Shown in pieces: positions 16,634 to 26,599 of a DNA stretch of 64,000 nucleotides. Within the stretch, counting starts at the first letter, position 1. Every line of letters begins with the position of its first letter. Location of the stretch: contig JACPNZ010000016.1 of the NCBI GenBank assembly GCA_016185245.1, forward strand, positions 62,001-126,000. The letters run 5' to 3'. A program made the position numbers and the translations under genes. Source of the DNA: Hyphomicrobiales bacterium (GTDB taxonomy: Bacteria; Pseudomonadota; Alphaproteobacteria; Rhizobiales; Aestuariivirgaceae). The notes under the pieces are model-generated. The model searched no databases. It saw only the letters and a list, made by a program, of their open reading frames with translations, and was not told the DNA's origin.

Positions 16634-16660
16634 CTTGAACATACGAGTTCTCCTCCTAAT
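16634..16660 (+). promoter_or_regulatory. Heat-shock (RpoH-type) promoter of hsp20
   Basis: CTTGAA at 16634-16639 and CCTAATT from 16655, with 17 bases between CTTG and CCTAATT, match the alphaproteobacterial sigma-32 pattern CTTG-N16-18-CYTATNT at all but one position. Transcription would begin near 16668. A perfect palindrome, GCAAAAATTTTTGC, lies just upstream at 16614-16627. Confidence 0.65.
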
Positions 16661-16667
16661 TCCTGCG

Positions 16668-16736
16668 GCGGGCGGTCCATTTGGCCGCTCAACATTCTAA
16701 GTTTCTCTGGTTGTCGCTTCGAAAAGGAGGATAGCT
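16668..16736 (+). promoter_or_regulatory. ROSE-like RNA thermometer in the hsp20 leader
   Basis: The predicted 5' leader starts with a strong hairpin (GGGCGGTCC at 16670-16678 with GGCCGCTC at 16683-16690). It ends with TCGCT at 16714-16718 placed just before the ribosome site AAGGAGGA. A U-U/C-GCU element facing the Shine-Dalgarno is the hallmark of ROSE thermometers, which hide the ribosome site at low temperature and open on heat shock in rhizobia. Leader length (about 69 nt) and gene type also fit. The call is from motif reading, not from a covariance model. Confidence 0.65.
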
Positions 16737-17198
16737 ATGGCGACACTCGACTTTGAACCTCTGTTTCGCACGACGGTTGGCTTTGACCGCGTTCCGATGC
16801 TGCTTAGCCACGCAATGCAGCGTGATGACAGCGGTTATCCACCCTACAACATCGAGAAGTACGGCGATGACGAGTACCGGATTGTGCTGGCGATAGCTGG
16901 GTTCACCCGTGACGACATCGAGATTGTCTGTGAGCAGAGCCTTTTGACCATCCGTGGGCAGTTGAAGCAGAAGAATGCTCACGAATATCTGCACCGCGGC
17001 ATCGCAACACTTGACTTCGAGCGCACATTCGAACTTGCTGATCATATCGAAGTCACTGGCGCGACGATGACCGACGGCCTTTTGGTCGTTGATCTGAAAC
17101 GTGAACTGCCAGAAGCGTTGAAGCCGCGCAAGATCGAAATCGGTGCCGCGCAGGTGAAGCAGGTTGAGCACAAGAAGCACGACAAGGCTGCCGCCTAA
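16737..17198 (+). CDS. Small heat-shock protein Hsp20, IbpA-like
   Basis: 153 residues with an IbpA-like (class A) alpha-crystallin domain. The FDRVPM start, YPPYNIEK, YRIVLAIAGFTRDDIEI and GLLVVDLKRELPEA segments are typical of rhizobial IbpA-type proteins. It is an ATP-independent chaperone that holds unfolding proteins. Control by an RpoH promoter and a ROSE-like thermometer is suggested by the upstream sequence. The C-terminal IxI-type motif is RKIEIG. Confidence 0.95.
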   Translation: MATLDFEPLFRTTVGFDRVPMLLSHAMQRDDSGYPPYNIEKYGDDEYRIVLAIAGFTRDDIEIVCEQSLLTIRGQLKQKNAHEYLHRGIATLDFERTFELADHIEVTGATMTDGLLVVDLKRELPEALKPRKIEIGAAQVKQVEHKKHDKAAA

Positions 17199-17559
17199 GA
17201 TTACGACATAACACTTTCTGAACACCGGCCAATATGGTCGGTGAAAGGACAACCATGTCATGATCGATGGCAGATCATCGTGGGCCGCTGGATTGCGGCT
17301 CCACGCAACGCTGGGGCGACGGGCGCGCCGTGCGCCACTTGCGCTCACGATAGCGCTTCTCGGCTGACAGCGGACCCGTCAGAGAGTTCAGTCGCGGCAG
17401 ACTTTTGCGCTCGACGTACTAGGACTATCGGGAGACGATCACAGGGTCATTAGTTTGGAAGTACGCTGCGGGTATGCAACGCCAAATGCAGAGTCTCCAG
17501 CTGAAGCCAGGCAATCGTCGGCCGACAGTGAAACAACCGAAGTAACAGGAGTAACAACT
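17199..17559. other. Long spacer between the two hsp20 genes
   Basis: About 360 bases with no supported gene. An eight-pair hairpin with one G-U pair (CACCGGCC at 17223-17230 with GGTCGGTG at 17236-17243) follows the first hsp20 stop but has no U-tract. The second half should contain the promoter of the downstream hsp20; I could not identify it with confidence. Confidence 0.4.
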
Positions 17560-18069
17560 ATGAATCTCGGATCTCTTATCCCTTGGCGGGACAACAGGAC
17601 TCAAGTTCCGGTAACGCGCGACGATTTTCTTGACCCCTTCGCGTCGTTCCGGCGCGAGCTAGACCACATGTTCGACAACTTCTTCAATGACTTCGGCTAC
17701 CGGGGCGCGAGGGCAATGAGTAATGGCTGGCAAGCCATTGCCCCAACCATCGATGTAGCGGAGTCGGAAAAGGAAGTCGTTGTCACCGTCGAGTTGCCGG
17801 GCCTCGACAACAAGGACTTCGAGGTCACACTCTCCGGTGACATGCTCACGATTAAGGGCGAGAAAAAGTCGGAGCAGGAGCATAAGAACGGCGACGTTTA
17901 TCACATGGAGCGCCGCTTCGGTTCCTTCTCCCGCTCGATAAGGCTGCCGTTTGAGGCAAAGGATGAGAAGGTCGACGCCAACTACGATAGGGGCGTACTG
18001 ACCGTCCGCATACCAAAGCCTGCCGACGCGCAGCGGACCGCCCGCCGCATCGAAGTGAAAGCGGCCTGA
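17560..18069 (+). CDS. Small heat-shock protein Hsp20 (class B type)
   Basis: 169 residues from the ATG at 17560, behind CAGGAG; the frame is open upstream but without a ribosome site. The sequence is of the HspC/class B type: FASFRRELDHMFDNFF at the N-terminus, then IDVAESEKEVVVTVELPG, MLTIKGEKKSE, RSIRLPF and a GVLTVRIPKP end. It is clearly different from the IbpA-like neighbour, so the two are not a recent duplication. An SPW membrane protein follows after about 60 bases. Confidence 0.94.
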   Translation: MNLGSLIPWRDNRTQVPVTRDDFLDPFASFRRELDHMFDNFFNDFGYRGARAMSNGWQAIAPTIDVAESEKEVVVTVELPGLDNKDFEVTLSGDMLTIKGEKKSEQEHKNGDVYHMERRFGSFSRSIRLPFEAKDEKVDANYDRGVLTVRIPKPADAQRTARRIEVKAA

Positions 18070-18128
18070 CACGCGGTGATTTGGGGAGTTGCAGTGCCGC
18101 AAACCAAAGCGAACTGGAGGAGTTGGCC

Positions 18129-18500
18129 ATGACTAAGCCCAATGTGAAAATCTCGGACCAATGGAAGGATGTTGTGAACCTGGTGCTCGGCCTTTGGCTT
18201 GTTGTATCGCCTTGGGTTCTCAACTACGTCACCACGCCGAACGCTGCCTGGAGCGCTTGGGCTGTAGGCGCCGTAATCTCCTACGCGGCATTTGCCGCCC
18301 TGGTTGCGTTACAGAAACGGGAGGAATGGGTCAACGCGGTCCTTGCGGGCTGGTTGATCGTATCGCCCTTCATGCTCGGGTTTGGCACGAATACGGCCAC
18401 TACCTGGAATCAGATCATTGTCGGGGCGATTGTCGGCGCCCTCGCCATCTGGGCTTCAGCCACGATGACTGATCCTGGCGGTTACGCCACGAGAAGCTGA
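18129..18500 (+). CDS. SPW-repeat membrane protein
   Basis: 123 residues from the ATG at 18129 with GGAGGAG upstream. Four hydrophobic helices contain the paired motif LWLVVSPWVLNY and GWLIVSPFMLGF, the SPW repeat. Function is unknown; family members are often found among stress genes. It is probably co-transcribed with the hsp20 gene before it and is followed by a strong hairpin. Confidence 0.9.
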   Translation: MTKPNVKISDQWKDVVNLVLGLWLVVSPWVLNYVTTPNAAWSAWAVGAVISYAAFAALVALQKREEWVNAVLAGWLIVSPFMLGFGTNTATTWNQIIVGAIVGALAIWASATMTDPGGYATRS

Positions 18501-18509
18501 AGGTGAGAC

Positions 18510-18542
18510 GGCCGCGCCGGAAGATGGATATCCGGCGCGGCC
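18510..18542 (+). terminator. Hairpin after the SPW gene
   Basis: A perfect 12-bp inverted repeat (GGCCGCGCCGGA and complement) with a nine-base loop, ten bases after the SPW stop. It lacks a U-tract, so it may act as a partial terminator or protect the mRNA end. Confidence 0.5.
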
Positions 18543-18613
18543 AGCACGTTGATAATGCCAGTTAACGCCTGGCGGTGTTCGAAGTTTTTATGAGGAGTCA
18601 CGTGGAGGCGAGG

Positions 18614-19057
18614 ATGATTGAATCTCTCCTCAAGGCAAAAGGTAGGATCGTTCCAATGATATCGTCGAACGTCACGATCAATGATGTTATCGACAAGCTT
18701 GAGATCGACAAGGCTGGTGCACTGGTCGTCACCGACGACGACCAGACAATCCTCGGCATCATAACCGAGCGGGACATCGCGCGCGGCCTCAAGACATTCG
18801 GCCGGGATGTGGTCGATAAACCGGTCCGCGCACTAATGTCGCACAATGTCTGGACCTGCGATGTGCATCAGCCTGTGGAAAGCGTACTGCGGCTCATGGA
18901 CAAACACCAGGTGCAGTACGTCCCGGTCACGAAGAACGGCATGCTCTATGGAATCATCAATATGTTGGATCTGGTGAAATATCGGCTTACACAGATCGAT
19001 GCTGAAGCCGAAGCGCTCAAAGCCTATGTGACTGGCCGGCACACAGGATATAATTGA
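18614..19057 (+). CDS. Two-CBS-domain protein
   Basis: 147 residues using the ATG at 18614, which has GGAGGCGAGG just before it; upstream GTG and ATG codons are less well placed. It consists of a tandem CBS pair: first domain with GALVVTDDDQTILGIITERD, second with VQYVPVTKNGMLYGIIN. Such stand-alone Bateman modules bind adenine nucleotides and often accompany stress genes. It is the last intact gene of the hsp20-SPW cluster. Confidence 0.92.
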   Translation: MIESLLKAKGRIVPMISSNVTINDVIDKLEIDKAGALVVTDDDQTILGIITERDIARGLKTFGRDVVDKPVRALMSHNVWTCDVHQPVESVLRLMDKHQVQYVPVTKNGMLYGIINMLDLVKYRLTQIDAEAEALKAYVTGRHTGYN

Positions 19058-19153
19058 AAGTCAAGCTCCACCCCTTATAGTTTGCCGGTCTAACACATAT
19101 CGTGTTGAAATCACTATCTTGCCGGCAATGTCCAGAATTTTTCGCACAGTTCT

Positions 19154-19303
19154 TCATGCGCCAGCGACTTCGGGTTTCGCCGCCTGATAGAGGGCCTGCA
19201 TGTTCATGTAGCGCTTGGTTGACCAACGGGTTCCAGCAATGTGCAGAAGTCGGGCGGCTGCAAGATTGAGACAGGACTGTACATCTGGGAATGCGGGGAC
19301 TGT
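19154..19303 (-). pseudogene. C-terminal gene remnant, origin not identified
   Basis: On the minus strand about 49 codons read smoothly to a TGA, including NLAAARLLHIAGTRWSTKRY and MNMQALYQAAKPEVAGA. The amphipathic, basic character looks like the tail of a real protein and would fit a transposase or regulator, but I cannot name the family. No start or ribosome site is present. Confidence 0.35.
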
Positions 19304-19331
19304 CAGGGATCCTCTGTGCGGGGCGGGGTTC

Positions 19332-19454
19332 TGCGCCTTCTACGGTGGCAATGGCACGCTGACCGGATTCCAGGCGATCGTAAAAGTGACGGTGGACGCA
19401 AAACGCATCTGGCACTGGGATGGCGGCTACCTCATTGCGCCCGCAACCAAATGA
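19332..19454 (+). pseudogene. C-terminal gene remnant on the plus strand
   Basis: About 40 codons ending in TGA at 19454 read GNGTLTGFQAIVKVTVDAK followed by RIWHWDGGYLIAPATK, an alternating beta-rich pattern typical of real protein. The upstream continuation loses this character, so only the end of a gene seems to be left. The family is unknown. Confidence 0.35.
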
Positions 19455-19732
19455 CTCCAGGGCCCACCGGCAGACCTAGCCCGGACGCCCAACTCAATGT
19501 CGGCTCGGGGTCAAGAGCGCCAGTTTGGCGGTGTCCGCTGCGAGTCCGCTATGCGCCCACTTGCGGACGAGTTGCTCAACCGACCAATCAGTCTGGTAGG
19601 CTCTGCGCAACCATCCCATGGAATTGAGTGGTGCCATCGATTATTGTCCTATCGACTGTCGAGTGCCCAATCGTGGTTTGGGGTTGGCTGATCCCGTTTG
19701 AGGAGGTCACTAATGGCAGAACGACAAATCCG

Positions 19733-20713
19733 TCACCCCTTGAGCACGATCTTGCCGATGTGCTCGCCCGATTCCATGAGCACGTGGGCGGCGGCGGCGT
19801 CCTTGAGGGCAAAGCTCCGGTAGATCACCGGCCGGCAGCGCCCGGCGGCGAACAAGGGCCACACCGTCTCTTCCAGCGCCCGGGCGATCTCGGCCTTCTC
19901 GGCAACGCTCCGTGGGCGGAGCGTCGAGCCGGTGAGCGCCAGGCGTTTCAGCATGATCGGCATCAGGTCGATCTCGACGGTCGAACCCTTCTGGAAGGCG
20001 ATGTTGACGATCCGCCCGTTGAGGGCGGCCACCTTGAAATTCCGCGCCACATAATCCCCGCCCACCATGTCGAGGATGACATCGGCCTCGAGGTTTGCCG
20101 CCTTCATCGCGCTGACGAAATCCTCGGTGCGATAGTCGATGGCGAGATCGGCGCCAAGCTCCCGGCAGGCCCGGCATTTCTCCGGCGAGCCTGCCGTCGT
20201 CACCACGGTGGAACCGAGCGCCTTGGCCAGCATGATGGCGGTCGTGCCGATGCCGCTCGATCCGCCATGGACGAGCAGCGTCTCGCCCTCCTTGAGCCGG
20301 CCCCGGTCGAAGACATTGGTCCACACGGTGAAGAAGGTTTCCGGCACCGCAGCGGCCTCTTCCATGGAAAAGCCCGGCGGCAGCGGCAGGGCATTGTCCT
20401 CGTGCACCACCGCATATTCGGCATAGCCGCCGCCCGGCACCAGGGCACAGACCCGGTCGCCAACCTCATAGCGCCTGACCCCCGGACCCAGCCCGGTCAC
20501 CTCGCCGGCGATTTCGAGGCCGGGCGTTGCGGGCGCTCCGGCAGGTGGCGGGTAGGCACCCTTACGCTGCAGAACATCCGGACGATTGACCCCTGCCGCC
20601 CCGACCCGCACCAGCAGCTGGCCCGGACCCGGCACCGGCACCGGCAGCCTGACCGGCACCAGAACCTCGGGCCCGCCCGGCTGGCTGATGGCGATGGCGG
20701 TCATCTCTCCCAT
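19733..20713 (-). CDS. NAD(P)H-quinone oxidoreductase (zinc-independent MDR family)
   Basis: 326 residues from the ATG at 20713, which has AAGGAG six bases before it. It is a medium-chain reductase of the quinone oxidoreductase (PIG3-like) group: GVNRPDVLQRKGAYPPP near residue 50, GLEIAGEV, then the cofactor motif HGGSSGIGTTAI and GKIVLKG at the end. Zinc ligands are absent. Such enzymes reduce quinones using NADPH. It is divergent from the DUF1192 gene. Confidence 0.93.
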   Translation of the reverse strand: MGEMTAIAISQPGGPEVLVPVRLPVPVPGPGQLLVRVGAAGVNRPDVLQRKGAYPPPAGAPATPGLEIAGEVTGLGPGVRRYEVGDRVCALVPGGGYAEYAVVHEDNALPLPPGFSMEEAAAVPETFFTVWTNVFDRGRLKEGETLLVHGGSSGIGTTAIMLAKALGSTVVTTAGSPEKCRACRELGADLAIDYRTEDFVSAMKAANLEADVILDMVGGDYVARNFKVAALNGRIVNIAFQKGSTVEIDLMPIMLKRLALTGSTLRPRSVAEKAEIARALEETVWPLFAAGRCRPVIYRSFALKDAAAAHVLMESGEHIGKIVLKG

Positions 20714-20805
20714 GGGCGGCTCCTTCATGCTGCTGGCGGCCAACAATGGGTTGCCGGGCCCCCCTCGGCAATGACAAAATGCTGGGTGACCCGCGGAGAC
20801 CGCCC

Positions 20806-20991
20806 ATGGACATCGACGAGCCCCCCAAGAAACCGCCCGGCATGGTTATCGGCGAATCGCTCGACCTCCTGTCGCTGGCCGAACTGGAACAGCGCATTGA
20901 GGCTTTGGAGTCGGAGATAGCCCGGATCCGGGCGGCAGTTGCCAACAAACGGTCCAGCAAGACCGCCGCGGATGCGTTTTTTCGCTCCTGA
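20806..20991 (+). CDS. DUF1192 protein
   Basis: 61 residues from the ATG at 20806. The core LDLLSLAELEQRIEALESEI is a short coiled coil typical of DUF1192, a small conserved alphaproteobacterial family of unknown function usually found near quinone oxidoreductase and rcdA genes. The Pro-rich start and basic C-terminus also match. Confidence 0.9.
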   Translation: MDIDEPPKKPPGMVIGESLDLLSLAELEQRIEALESEIARIRAAVANKRSSKTAADAFFRS

Positions 20992-21078
20992 GCCCGTGAA
21001 ATTCGCCCTCCCGGATGGTTAACCGGCCTCGGCGTTAAGGTTTTGGTAAGGAATTATGTTTAATTTTCATGGTTGCAA

Positions 21079-21173
21079 TCCAGTCTTTCTGGGTTCTCCG
21101 AGTGGCTCCTGTCCACTCTGTTTGACGCCTCCCTGTTAGAACTCGAAGCCGCGCTTCTCGCGCGGCTTTTTTT
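21079..21173 (+). ncRNA. Candidate small RNA with anti-Shine-Dalgarno loops
   Basis: The 310-base gap before rcdA contains three stem-loops in a row: CCAG/CTGG at 21080-21092, GAGTGG/CCACTC at 21100-21118 with CTCCTGT in the loop, and a strong terminator at 21147-21173. Between the last two is an unpaired CGCCTCCCTG. Exposed CUCCU/CUCCC motifs and an intrinsic terminator are the layout of rhizobial trans-acting sRNAs. An AT-rich, promoter-like segment (20 bases around 21050-21065) lies upstream. It could instead be the DUF1192 3' end. Confidence 0.55.
21147..21173 (+). terminator. Intrinsic terminator upstream of rcdA
   Basis: AGCCGCGC and GCGCGGCT form a perfect eight-pair stem with a five-base loop, followed by seven T residues. 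It ends whatever transcript comes from the DUF1192/sRNA region. Confidence 0.9.
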
Positions 21174-21301
21174 GGCCCCGGATTTGCTTGGGATTTCCGG
21201 CGAGTGTTGCAACGGGGTTATTGACCGGAAATGAAGCAGGCTTCATGATCCGGCTCTCCGGTTCGTGCAATTTGAGGTAACCGAGTAGAGGATCGTTAAG
21301 C

Positions 21302-21823
21302 ATGTCCGGCGCCGAGACCCACCCCACCACCGTCGATTTCCTGTCGAAGTTCACCGCTTCCGAGCAGTTCGAGAAGGTGTTCAAGGAAGGCATGGGCCTG
21401 GTCGAGGAGACCGCCAACTATCTCGACGGCCCCGGCCGCCAGGACGCCCGCCTGCTTGACCGCCATGGCGCGGTTGCCTATGCCACCGAAAGCATGCGGC
21501 TGACGACCAGGCTGATGCAGCTCGCCTCCTGGCTGCTCCTGCAGCGCGCCATCGGCAGCGGTGAAGTGACCGGCGATGAGGCCAAGAAGGAAAAGCATCG
21601 CATCAGCCTCTCCGACATCGGCCGCGGCAACATGCTCTCCGGCTCCGAGCAGCTCCCCGAGGCGCTCAAGGAACTGGTCGAGCGCTCCCTCAAGCTCCAC
21701 ATCCGGGTGCAGAAGCTCGACGCCATGCTCAACACCCGGACCAAGTCCGAACCCGCCGCCGCCAGTCCCTTGAGCCAGCACATGGACCGCATCGCCACCG
21801 CCTTCAAGCTAGGGCGGGCTTAG
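21302..21823 (+). CDS. rcdA: Protease adaptor RcdA (DUF1465)
   Basis: 173 residues. The strongly conserved core EGMGLVEETANYLDGPGR, then AYATESMRLTTRLMQLASWL and the ERSLKLHIRVQKLD helix, identify DUF1465/RcdA. In Caulobacter RcdA works with CpdR and PopA to deliver CtrA and other substrates to ClpXP. The C-terminal tail (after about 150) is variable as in other species. A cpdR gene lies 31 kb away in the same window. Transcription ends at the bidirectional terminator shared with rpmE. Confidence 0.9.
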   Translation: MSGAETHPTTVDFLSKFTASEQFEKVFKEGMGLVEETANYLDGPGRQDARLLDRHGAVAYATESMRLTTRLMQLASWLLLQRAIGSGEVTGDEAKKEKHRISLSDIGRGNMLSGSEQLPEALKELVERSLKLHIRVQKLDAMLNTRTKSEPAAASPLSQHMDRIATAFKLGRA

Positions 21824-21837
21824 ACCCCCAAACGCAA

Positions 21838-21861
21838 AAGCCCGGCACTAGGGCCGGGCTT
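21838..21861. terminator. Bidirectional terminator between rcdA and rpmE
   Basis: AAGCCCGGC at 21838-21846 pairs perfectly with GCCGGGCTT at 21853-21861 across a six-base loop. Four A residues on the left give a U-tract for the minus strand (rpmE), and TTCGCTT serves the plus strand. Confidence 0.85.
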
Positions 21862-21881
21862 CGCTTCCGATGGGCTCTGGC

Positions 21882-22103
21882 CTACTTGTTGAGGAAGCCG
21901 AACTTCTGCTTGAACTTCGACACCCGGCCGCCGCGGTCGAGCAGGGTCTGCTGGCCGCCGGTCCAGGCGGGATGCGACTTGGGATCGATATCGAGCGACA
22001 AGGTGTCGCCCGGCTTGCCGTAGGTCGAGCGGGTGATGAACTTGCTGCCGTCGGTCATCACCACGTTGATGGTGTGATAGTCGGGGTGGATGCCTTCCTT
22101 CAT
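21882..22103 (-). CDS. rpmE: 50S ribosomal protein L31
   Basis: 73 residues with the L31 start [18 protein letters not shown] and the C-terminal [13 protein letters not shown]. The zinc-binding cysteines of the C+ form are absent, as is usual in alphaproteobacteria. It is divergent from the ABC exporter gene. Confidence 0.97.
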   Translation of the reverse strand: MKEGIHPDYHTINVVMTDGSKFITRSTYGKPGDTLSLDIDPKSHPAWTGGQQTLLDRGGRVSKFKQKFGFLNK

Positions 22104-22213
22104 GGGTCTAACTCTCTTGCCGGCGCGAAACGCCGCGTCTGTGCTGGACAGGGTTGTCTGGCTTCGGGCGGCGTCTATACAGGAAGGGTTTCAATGAGGC
22201 AAGTAGCCCGGAT

Positions 22214-23984
<1,771 letters not shown>

Positions 23985-24004
<20 letters not shown>

Positions 24005-25016
24005 GCTCGATGCGGCGGTTGCGCGATTTGGCCTCTTCCGTCGAGCCCGGGTCGATGGGCTGGAACTCGCCGAAGCCCGCCGCCACCAGGTGATTGGGTA
24101 CAACGCCATTGGCGATGAGGAAATTGACCACCGCGATGGCGCGGGCGGCGGAAAGCTCCCAGTTCGATTTGAACTGGGCCGACAGGATGGGATCGGTATC
24201 GGTGTGGCCATCGACCCGCAGTACCCAGGCGATGTCGGGCGGAATTTCGCGCTCGAGCTCGCGCAGCGCGTCGGCCACCTTCAGCATTTCCTGCTGGCCT
24301 TCGGGGCTCAACTCGGCCACGCCCTTGGAGAACAAGACTTCCGACTGAAATACAAAACGGTCGCCGACCACCAGAATATCCGAGCGTTGCGACAGAATCT
24401 GGCGCAGGCGCCCGAAGAACTCCGAGCGGTAGCGGGTCAGCTCCTGCACCTTCTGGGCCAGCGCCGAGTTGAGTCGCTTGCCGAGATCGGCGATCTGGGC
24501 CTCCGACTGGGCGTTGCGCGTTTCGGAATCGGTCAAGAGCGCACTGATCTGCGAGAGCTGGCGCCGCAGCGCCGCGATCTGCTGGTTGAGCAGTTCGACC
24601 CGGGCGAGTGCCTCCGACGAGATCGACTTCTGCTTGTCGAGATCGGTCTGCAACCCGCTGATGGTGGCACCCGCCGAGGTGCCCTTCTGGTTTTCCGATT
24701 GGAGCATGGCGAGGAGATTGGCGTTCTTGGTCTTCTCGGCGCCGAGATCGTCCTGAAGGGCCACCAGGTTCTGCTCGACGTCGGCCTTGGCCGCCTTTTC
24801 GAGCGCCAGAAGCTGGGAGAGTTCGGCGATCTGCGAGTTGAGTTTTTCGAGCACCGAATCCTTTCCCGAAATCTGCCGCGCCAGCAGAAACTGGGCGACG
24901 ATGAACACCGAAAGAAGGAAGGTGATGACCAGCAGCAGCTGGGCCATGGCGTCGACGAAGCCCGGCCAGTAGGGGGCATCTTCCGGACGGCGGCGGCGTG
25001 AGAGCGACAGCGCCAT
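23985..25016 (-). CDS. OmpA/MotB-like peptidoglycan-binding membrane protein
   Basis: 343 residues. One transmembrane helix near the start (LLLVITFLLSVFIVAQFLLA, about 27-46) is followed by a long coiled coil (about 50-200) and a C-terminal OmpA-like domain with VDGHTDTDPI and SRNRRIELKL. The N-terminus resembles MotB and ExbD in topology. It is coupled (three bases apart) to a MotA/TolQ-like gene, so the pair probably forms a proton-driven complex reaching the cell wall, distinct from the flagellar motor since no flagellar genes are nearby. Confidence 0.9.
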
Positions 25017-25019
25017 GGC

Positions 25020-26075
25020 TTACTCCTCGTCGACCCGGGCCCTGGCCCCGCGCTGCGGCGGCTGGCTGGAGGCGCGCACCAGGAGGCGCTGAATCTCGTT
25101 CTGCTGCACCTGCTGGCTCTGGGCCCACTGGCGCACCATCTTCTGCTCCTCGCGCATTTGGGTGACGAGACTAGCGACTGCGTCGGCCAGCTGCTCCATC
25201 GACTGGCTGTCGGCCGGCCGGGCGGGGCCGGATATGACCGGCGCGCCCTTCGCCTGCTCGAGGGCGGCGGTGAATTTCTCGATCGAGCGCTGCAGCGACT
25301 GGATGTCCATGCGCAGGAACTGCGGCAAGGCGGCGGGCTGCTGGCTGTCATGGGAGGCAAGCTCGGTGATCGTCGACAGCCAGTCCTCGAGGTCGTTGTA
25401 GAAGCGGTTCTGGGCTTGGGCTGCCTTGAGATCGAGGAAGCCGAGGATCAGCGAGCCGGCGAGCCCCAGCATGGAGGAGGAAAACGACAGGCCCATGCCG
25501 GCCAAGGGCTTCTTCAATCCGTCCTTCAGGCTTTCGAAGATCGTCGCCGACTGGCCCGAGCCCACGTCGAGGGCGCTGATCGTGGCGCCGATCGAACTCA
25601 CCGTTTCCAAGAGACCCCAGAAAGTGCCGAGGAGGCCAAGGAAGATCAGGAGGCCCACCAGATAGCGCGACTGGTCGCGCGATTCATCGAGGCGCGAAGC
25701 CAGCGAATCGAGGAGCGAGCGCATGGACAGCGGCGAAAGGACCGCCGCCTGCCGACTGCGCAACAGATTGGCCATGGGCCCCAAGAGCCGCGGCTGGCGC
25801 AACGTGTCGGCGGCGGCTTCCGATTCGCGGAACCGGTTCACCCATTTGACCTCGGGAAACAGCCGCCACACCATGCGGTAGGAATGCAGTATGCCGAGCA
25901 GCAGGGCCGCGATGATCACCGCATTGAGGCCCGGATTGGCCAGAAAGGCGCTTTTGAGGCCGGGCAGCAGCACCGCCACCAGGATGGCGACGGCGAGCGT
26001 GAACACCATCATGTGCATGAGATAGACCCGCGGCGGGTCCAGTGTGGTGGTGGCGGTCGGCTCGGCCATGGTCAT
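25020..26075 (-). CDS. MotA/TolQ/ExbB-like proton channel protein
   Basis: 351 residues from the ATG at 26075. Two hydrophobic helices at the start, a cytoplasmic loop, then the MotA/ExbB core: LVGLLIFLGLLGTFWGLLET and GMGLSFSSSMLGLAGSLILG. The C-terminal 100 residues are Gln-rich and partly coiled. It is upstream of the OmpA/MotB-like partner and would supply the ion channel. The pair is typical of Hyphomicrobiales chromosomes; its physiological task is not known. Confidence 0.88.
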   Translation of the reverse strand: MTMAEPTATTTLDPPRVYLMHMMVFTLAVAILVAVLLPGLKSAFLANPGLNAVIIAALLLGILHSYRMVWRLFPEVKWVNRFRESEAAADTLRQPRLLGPMANLLRSRQAAVLSPLSMRSLLDSLASRLDESRDQSRYLVGLLIFLGLLGTFWGLLETVSSIGATISALDVGSGQSATIFESLKDGLKKPLAGMGLSFSSSMLGLAGSLILGFLDLKAAQAQNRFYNDLEDWLSTITELASHDSQQPAALPQFLRMDIQSLQRSIEKFTAALEQAKGAPVISGPARPADSQSMEQLADAVASLVTQMREEQKMVRQWAQSQQVQQNEIQRLLVRASSQPPQRGARARVDEE

Positions 26076-26278
26076 ATAACGCCCTTCGCAGGCTTGGCTC
26101 AATGACCACAAATCTAGCCGATTGCATGGCGCTTCGCGAGAGGCGTCTGGCTGCCCCGGCCGCGCCTGGCCGGTGAACCCTGACTGAACGGCCGGTTCAG
26201 GGCCGGTTCCGCCAGCCTGGAGTAGCCTCCGCGGTCATACAGGCGGCATGGACGCCGCCCCAACGAAGGAGATCGAAA

Positions 26279-26593
26279 ATGTTTGCGCAGACCCGCTCCC
26301 TGAGCCTTGCCGCAATCCTCGTTGCGGCTGCCGTCCCCACCTTCTCCGGTCAGGCTTTGGCCACCAGCCATTGCGGCGCCCACGCCGATATCGCCAAGGT
26401 CCTCGGCAGCAAGTACAACGAGAGCCGGCGCGTCATGGGCGTAGTCAATGCCCGCGCCGTCATGGAGATGTTCATGTCGCCGGAAGGCACCTGGACCATG
26501 CTGGTCACCGACACCAGCGGCAATTCCTGCATCACCGCCGCCGGCGAAGCCTGGCAGGATGTAGTGACCCCGGTCGCCGGGCGGGATAGCTGA
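26279..26593 (+). CDS. Exported hypothetical protein (104 aa)
   Basis: 104 residues behind AAGGAG. A signal peptide of about 28 residues (ending ALATS) precedes a compact domain with two Cys (SHCGAH and NSCITA) that could form a disulfide. The middle reads VMGVVNARAVMEMFMSPEG and GTWTMLVTDTSGN, a pattern seen in small alphaproteobacterial periplasmic proteins of unknown function. It ends seven bases from the convergent pntB stop. Confidence 0.75.
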   Translation: MFAQTRSLSLAAILVAAAVPTFSGQALATSHCGAHADIAKVLGSKYNESRRVMGVVNARAVMEMFMSPEGTWTMLVTDTSGNSCITAAGEAWQDVVTPVAGRDS

Positions 26594-26599
26594 GGGGCA

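Larger units (their letters stand above)
19058..19732. other. Degenerate region with no intact gene
   Basis: About 675 bases without an intact gene, at the right edge of the stress island. Two short protein-like tails are present, one on each strand (listed separately). The remainder shows mixed composition and no consistent frame, as expected for scrap from insertions or deletions. Confidence 0.5.
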
